Source: Bacteroidales bacterium UBA1374
GTDB taxonomy: Bacteria; Bacteroidota; Bacteroidia; Bacteroidales; UBA932
Direction of reading: 5' to 3'
Assembly: GCA_002305545.1 (NCBI GenBank)
Contig: DBRG01000020.1
Coordinates: forward strand, 1-64,000
Length of the DNA: 64,000 nucleotides
Part shown: positions 60,446 through 64,000 of the stretch, piece after piece
Numbering within the stretch: position 1 is the first letter of the stretch
Layout: each line of letters begins with the position of its first letter
Translations under genes and position numbers: made by a program
Notes under the pieces: model-generated
Databases searched by the model: none
The model's input: only the letters and a program-made list of their open reading frames with translations
What the model was told of the DNA's origin: nothing

Positions 60446-60448
60446 TGC

Positions 60449-61489
60449 CTAATCAGGTATGGGCAGGCGAACCTCAAATGTTTGCCCGCTTTTGTTAATA
60501 ACAATATCTTTTTGAAAAACAGACAAATATTGTCCGCGGATATTCTTTAATCCAACTCCGGTAGAAGAGTTCTGATATATCTTTGGCTGCAAATTATTTT
60601 TCACGACAAGGTAGCCATCTTCTGTGGTTATCATAATCTCCAGGGGACTGTCTTTACTGACGATGTTGTGTTTGGTGGCATTTTCCATCAAAACCTGCAG
60701 GCTGCATGGGATTACAAGCCTGCCCAGGTATTCTTCACTTATGTTGAAAGTGACTTTCAGTGAATTGTCAAAGCGCTGGGACAATAAATCCACGTAAAGC
60801 TCTGCAAATTCCAATTCCTCTTTAAGCATTATGGACTCTTCTTCCCCGATGTTCAGAAAATGGCGGTACAGCGAGGCCAGTTTTCTTACGTATTCGCTGG
60901 CTTTTTCGGCATCGGTGTGGATCAGGTAGTCCAAAGAATTGAGGCTGTTAAAAAGAAAGTGCGGATTCAACTGATGCTTAAGCTGCTGGTACTGATACCT
61001 GGCTTTGTTTTTCTGATTTATTTCAATGTCCAGGGCTTTTTTGTGAACTCTTCCGTAATAGGCATAAATGTCCATACCGGCTATGAAAATCATGTTGAAG
61101 AAAAATGCCGCAAGGGCGGTATACCAGAAGTTGTAGTTGAAAAAAGAACCCTCGGCAGATCCATCCCTTGCTGACATGATCCTCAACAGTACAGCAGAAA
61201 AAAGAGCGATCACAGAGAGACCGGATATTTCCAGAAAAGTGCGCAACATGGGTTTTTCTCCGTAGTCTATACGACGCACCAGCATCCATACCAGCAGGAA
61301 ATCAAGGATTATCATCAGCAAGGCCAGCGGATAGTTACGCAGCAGCCTGTTTAGCGTTTCGTTGAAATTAAGGTTGAAATTGTTTTGAAAAAAAGGAATG
61401 GCACCTTCAAAAGCCAAACGGAATGCCAGTACAAAGAAAGCCAGCAGGAGCACTTCTGTGATAGTGGTTCTTTTTGTTTCCGGTGCCAT
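60449..61489 (-). CDS. LytS-like sensor histidine kinase
   Basis: A 346-residue membrane kinase. Four hydrophobic segments (about 13-32, 53-71, 88-105, 122-142) precede a coiled coil and the His_kinase domain: phospho-acceptor H177 in QLNPHFLFNSLNSL, then an ATPase with VMENATKHN (N-box) and GVGLKNIRGQY (G-box). No large sensor domain is present, so it likely senses membrane or partner proteins. It sits between a small membrane protein gene and the LytTR regulator. Confidence 0.95.
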   Translation of the reverse strand: MAPETKRTTITEVLLLAFFVLAFRLAFEGAIPFFQNNFNLNFNETLNRLLRNYPLALLMIILDFLLVWMLVRRIDYGEKPMLRTFLEISGLSVIALFSAVLLRIMSARDGSAEGSFFNYNFWYTALAAFFFNMIFIAGMDIYAYYGRVHKKALDIEINQKNKARYQYQQLKHQLNPHFLFNSLNSLDYLIHTDAEKASEYVRKLASLYRHFLNIGEEESIMLKEELEFAELYVDLLSQRFDNSLKVTFNISEEYLGRLVIPCSLQVLMENATKHNIVSKDSPLEIMITTEDGYLVVKNNLQPKIYQNSSTGVGLKNIRGQYLSVFQKDIVINKSGQTFEVRLPIPD

Positions 61490-61495
61490 TATCGG

Positions 61496-61849
61496 TTATT
61501 TTTTCTTGCGTCGCACCACAAAGAAAATGGCCCAGCCCAGAAATTCGGTCACAAGTGTAGTTGTAACCACGTTGCTCAGTATGTTTTTCAGACCCGGAAA
61601 AAGCGTCTGTATCCAGCGGGCCCCGTTTGTTCCCAGAAAGAAACCCGCAAAAGAGGCAAGTAACAACAAACCTACTATCACATCAACCGGCCCGTCAAAC
61701 AGCCGAATCAGGATCACCACCATGGCTATTGTAAGACTGGTCAGCACGATAGTATCTCCAAAAGATGTGTCATGCAGTAAAAAACAGGCAACTGCATGTG
61801 CCAGGGCAAAGGAATGGATAATCAGATGCGTAGCGCCTGTTTTTGTCAT
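61496..61849 (-). CDS. small polytopic membrane protein of the kinase unit
   Basis: A 117-residue protein with three or four hydrophobic helices and a Lys/Arg-rich C-terminus (VVRRKKK). I recognise no family. It begins the unit small membrane protein, LytS-like kinase, LytTR regulator, with six bases to the kinase. Its position and topology suggest an accessory or sensor for the kinase, but this is inference. A TAACTTTA box lies seven bases before its ATG. Confidence 0.7.
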   Translation of the reverse strand: MTKTGATHLIIHSFALAHAVACFLLHDTSFGDTIVLTSLTIAMVVILIRLFDGPVDVIVGLLLLASFAGFFLGTNGARWIQTLFPGLKNILSNVVTTTLVTEFLGWAIFFVVRRKKK

Positions 61850-61855
61850 AATGGG

Positions 61856-61863
61856 TAAAGTTA
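61856..61863 (-). promoter_or_regulatory. candidate -7 box of the kinase unit
   Basis: TAACTTTA on the minus strand, one base off TAnnTTTG, close to the start of the small membrane protein gene. Confidence 0.4.
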
Positions 61864-61890
61864 CTAAAAAATCCTGAAGATTTTTTTAAG

Positions 61891-61898
61891 TATATTTG
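61891..61898 (+). promoter_or_regulatory. -7 promoter box of malQ
   Basis: TATATTTG on the plus strand, 22 bases before the malQ ATG, in the 71-base divergent gap with the kinase unit. Confidence 0.6.
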
Positions 61899-61920
61899 TT
61901 ACCATCAAAAAATATCTTTT

Positions 61921-64000
61921 ATGGAAATTATTTTTCGGATTCATTACAATGCACCTCAGGACAGTTTCTTGTTCCTAAGCGGTAATATTCCAGAATTAGG
62001 CAATGAAAATTTGAAAAAAACGCCACACATGAACAGGCTGCAGGATGGCTGGTGGGAACTGCGGATAAAACCAAAATCTTTACCTAAAGCGCTTTACTAC
62101 CATTATGGCGTTTCCTGTCCTGAAGGTTCTGTTGTCTCCGAACATGCAACTCACTGTCAAAAAGGACTCCCTGCCGGAACAAGTGTTGTAATCATTGACC
62201 GGTGGAGGGACCCGGACTATTCCTATGTTTTTCTTACCCATAAGACAACGACACCAAAAAAATCGGATATAGCCCTTATCACCCGCAGTGTGGCCGTTCC
62301 TTCAAAGTGTCACCTTGCCATGACCGGCAACTCAGAAGGTCTGGGCATGTGGAATCCCGCGCATGCAATACCACTTCAATACACGGGAGCTGGCTTATGG
62401 GAAGCCTCATTGTCTTTTGCAGACATAGGAAATAGCACTCCGGAATACAAATTTATTATTCGCCGGGATGGAAGTAATTCACTGGTGGAATGGGAAGAAG
62501 GACCAAACCGTGTTTTTCCGGCTATTCCTGACCTGATAAAAGGTAGCAAACATGTTGTGATTAACGAAACCCCATACAGAGGTTCAGTGGAAGGATTGCG
62601 TCATGCCGGGACGGCTATTCCAGTATTTTCTTTACGCAGCAACGAAAGCTGGGGAATAGGTGATTTCGGCGACCTGAAAAAAATGGCAGATTGGGCAAGC
62701 ATGACAGGGCAGCGTGTACTCCAGATCCTGCCTGTCAACGATACCACTATGTACCATAACTGGATTGACTCCTACCCTTATGGAGGCATATCCATCATGG
62801 CTTTGCACCCCCTCTACGTCAACATTAATGCCATGTGCCCGGCAGATGGAACTGCAGACCTTTCCCCGTTCGAAAAAGAGAGGAAAACACTGAATGAAAT
62901 GCCCCAACTGGATTACGACAAAGTCTCTGTTCTGAAATGGAAAGTTATCCGGTATCTTTTTAAACATACCGGGGAGATAGTAATGAAATCTTCTTCTTTC
63001 AGAACTTTTTACAGGGAAAACAAAAAATGGCTGCTCCCCTATGCTCTTTTCTGCGTTTTGCGTGACAAATTTGGTACGGCCGATTTTTCACAATGGGAAA
63101 AATACACCACTTATGATCCTGAGTATGCCCGGGAGTTTGAAAACCTGGATTTGTATGTTTTCATACAATACCACCTTGACAAACAACTTGCCGAAGCCCA
63201 TAAATACCTGAACAGTAGAGGGATAATACTTAAGGGAGATATACCCATAGGCATTACCCCCCTGAGTGTCGAGGCCTGGACCGAGCCCCACCTGTTCCAC
63301 ATGGATTCACAGGCAGGCGCTCCACCGGATGAATTTTCTGTGCAGGGTCAGAACTGGGGCTTCCCTACCTATAACTGGGAAGTAATGGAAAAAGACGGCT
63401 ATGCATGGTGGAAAAACCGGTTTGGCCACATGGCACGTTACTTTGATGCTTACCGTATTGACCACATCCTGGGTTTTTTCAGGATATGGAGCATTCCTAA
63501 AGAACAGACTCAGGGTCTGATGGGCTATTTTGACCCGGCCATGCCGTTCACTGCAGAAGAAATCCGGCAATGGGGGCTTTCTTTTGACGGCGAAAGGATG
63601 ACAAAGCCTTTTATAACTGATGATATCCTGAACAGGGTGTTTGGAGAGAAGGCAGACCTGATAAGGGAAAAATACCTGGATCCGGTGAAGAATCGCGGAC
63701 AATACGATCTTAAGGAGGCTTTCTCCACTCAAAGGAAGATTGCGCTGCATTTCGCGTCCCTGAAGGACAACCAGGAGAACCGTATCTTGTGCAACAGCCT
63801 GCTGGATCTGGCAGCTAATGTGCTTTTTGTTCCACAACCGGGTAAAGAAGATGCATACCATCCGAGGATCTCGGCTCAGTTCAACTATTCGTACAAGGCC
63901 CTTGACGAAAATTCCAAATTTGCTTTCAACCGCCTCTACGACCACTTCTTCTACAAAAGGCACAATGAGTTCTGGTATCACCAGGCCATGAAGAAACTAC
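61921..64000 (+). CDS. malQ: 4-alpha-glucanotransferase with two CBM20 domains (partial)
   Basis: At least 693 residues; the gene continues past the window end. Two CBM20-type starch-binding domains (about 1-105 and 115-215; each has a G-N-x-x-E-LG-like motif, SGNIPELGN and TGNSEGLGMWN) precede a GH77 catalytic domain: GIPVF-type start AIPVFSLRSNESWGIGDFGDL, LQILPVNDT, YPYGGISIMALHPLYV, GDIPIGI, and the nucleophile Asp in FDAYRIDHILGFFRIW. No signal peptide, so it is cytosolic. It transfers glucan segments between maltooligosaccharides. It is divergent from the kinase unit and functionally linked to the starch operon. Confidence 0.97.
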   Translation, partial: MEIIFRIHYNAPQDSFLFLSGNIPELGNENLKKTPHMNRLQDGWWELRIKPKSLPKALYYHYGVSCPEGSVVSEHATHCQKGLPAGTSVVIIDRWRDPDYSYVFLTHKTTTPKKSDIALITRSVAVPSKCHLAMTGNSEGLGMWNPAHAIPLQYTGAGLWEASLSFADIGNSTPEYKFIIRRDGSNSLVEWEEGPNRVFPAIPDLIKGSKHVVINETPYRGSVEGLRHAGTAIPVFSLRSNESWGIGDFGDLKKMADWASMTGQRVLQILPVNDTTMYHNWIDSYPYGGISIMALHPLYVNINAMCPADGTADLSPFEKERKTLNEMPQLDYDKVSVLKWKVIRYLFKHTGEIVMKSSSFRTFYRENKKWLLPYALFCVLRDKFGTADFSQWEKYTTYDPEYAREFENLDLYVFIQYHLDKQLAEAHKYLNSRGIILKGDIPIGITPLSVEAWTEPHLFHMDSQAGAPPDEFSVQGQNWGFPTYNWEVMEKDGYAWWKNRFGHMARYFDAYRIDHILGFFRIWSIPKEQTQGLMGYFDPAMPFTAEEIRQWGLSFDGERMTKPFITDDILNRVFGEKADLIREKYLDPVKNRGQYDLKEAFSTQRKIALHFASLKDNQENRILCNSLLDLAANVLFVPQPGKEDAYHPRISAQFNYSYKALDENSKFAFNRLYDHFFYKRHNEFWYHQAMKKL

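Noticed and set aside
61398..61877. Plus-strand frame of 159 codons antisense to the kinase and small membrane protein genes
   Set aside because: It is rich in Lys/Ser/Thr as expected for the complement of membrane protein genes, and crosses two genes on the other strand.
63307..63981. Minus-strand frame of 224 codons antisense to malQ
   Set aside because: The plus strand encodes a GH77 domain with catalytic motifs; the antisense frame has no recognisable family or start signal.

Overview
The window is a stretch of a Bacteroidota chromosome, most likely order Bacteroidales. The evidence is: SusC/SusD-type outer-membrane nutrient uptake genes, fimbrillin-like lipoproteins, type III glutamine synthetase, the long Bacteroidota form of NusB, DUF5606, DUF3276, DUF4252, DUF4296 and DUF6340-type proteins, and repeated promoter boxes of the form TAnnTTTG, the -7 element of this phylum. 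Genus and species cannot be told from the sequence alone.

Left part (1-12.0 kb, all minus strand). Five tandem fimbrillin-like lipoprotein genes lie downstream of a translationally coupled nucleoside deaminase/purine nucleoside phosphorylase pair. That pair follows a thiamine-uptake unit: a TPP riboswitch, a TonB-dependent receptor and a PnuT-type permease. Upstream of the riboswitch are a glutamine cyclotransferase-like gene and pyrG. RNase P RNA (rnpB) is divergent from pyrG.

Housekeeping part (12.4-33.5 kb). A minus-strand run reads nusB, yajC, ybbR-like, coaE, DUF5606, rimO, fabG and a DUF6340-like lipoprotein. A PUR-family nucleic-acid-binding gene and an aminotransferase follow. A plus-strand run then reads glnN (GSIII), purM, a lipoprotein of unknown function, an unusual fusion of an RNase D-like exonuclease with a free-methionine-(R)-sulfoxide reductase, and tRNA-Cys. 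A 670-base gene-free region full of large inverted repeats follows the tRNA. After it come an FkbM methyltransferase, a cytochrome c maturation pair (ResB/CcsA) fused operonically to a three-haem cytochrome c peroxidase, a membrane protein and purD.

Accessory part (33.6-39.9 kb). An ECF sigma factor module is bracketed by DUF4252 proteins and includes a 61-residue membrane protein and a likely anti-sigma factor. Next is a small operon with a DUF3244 protein, an orphan radical-SAM/SPASM-like peptide-maturase relative and a secreted protein. A membrane-anchored TPR regulator and tRNA-Leu(CAG) close this part.

Right part (39.9-64 kb). This is a complete starch-utilisation locus on the minus strand: MFS transporter, susC, susD, susE, an enlarged SusF-like protein, susG and three further GH13 enzymes. 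It runs without a gap into DUF4296, a radical SAM gene, dtd and deoC. It is preceded by a three-gene unit of small membrane protein, LytS-like kinase and LytTR regulator. Divergent from that unit is a CBM20-containing 4-alpha-glucanotransferase (malQ) that runs off the window. Together these genes would bind starch at the cell surface, cut it, import the oligosaccharides, degrade them in the periplasm and cytoplasm, and probably sense the process through the two-component system.
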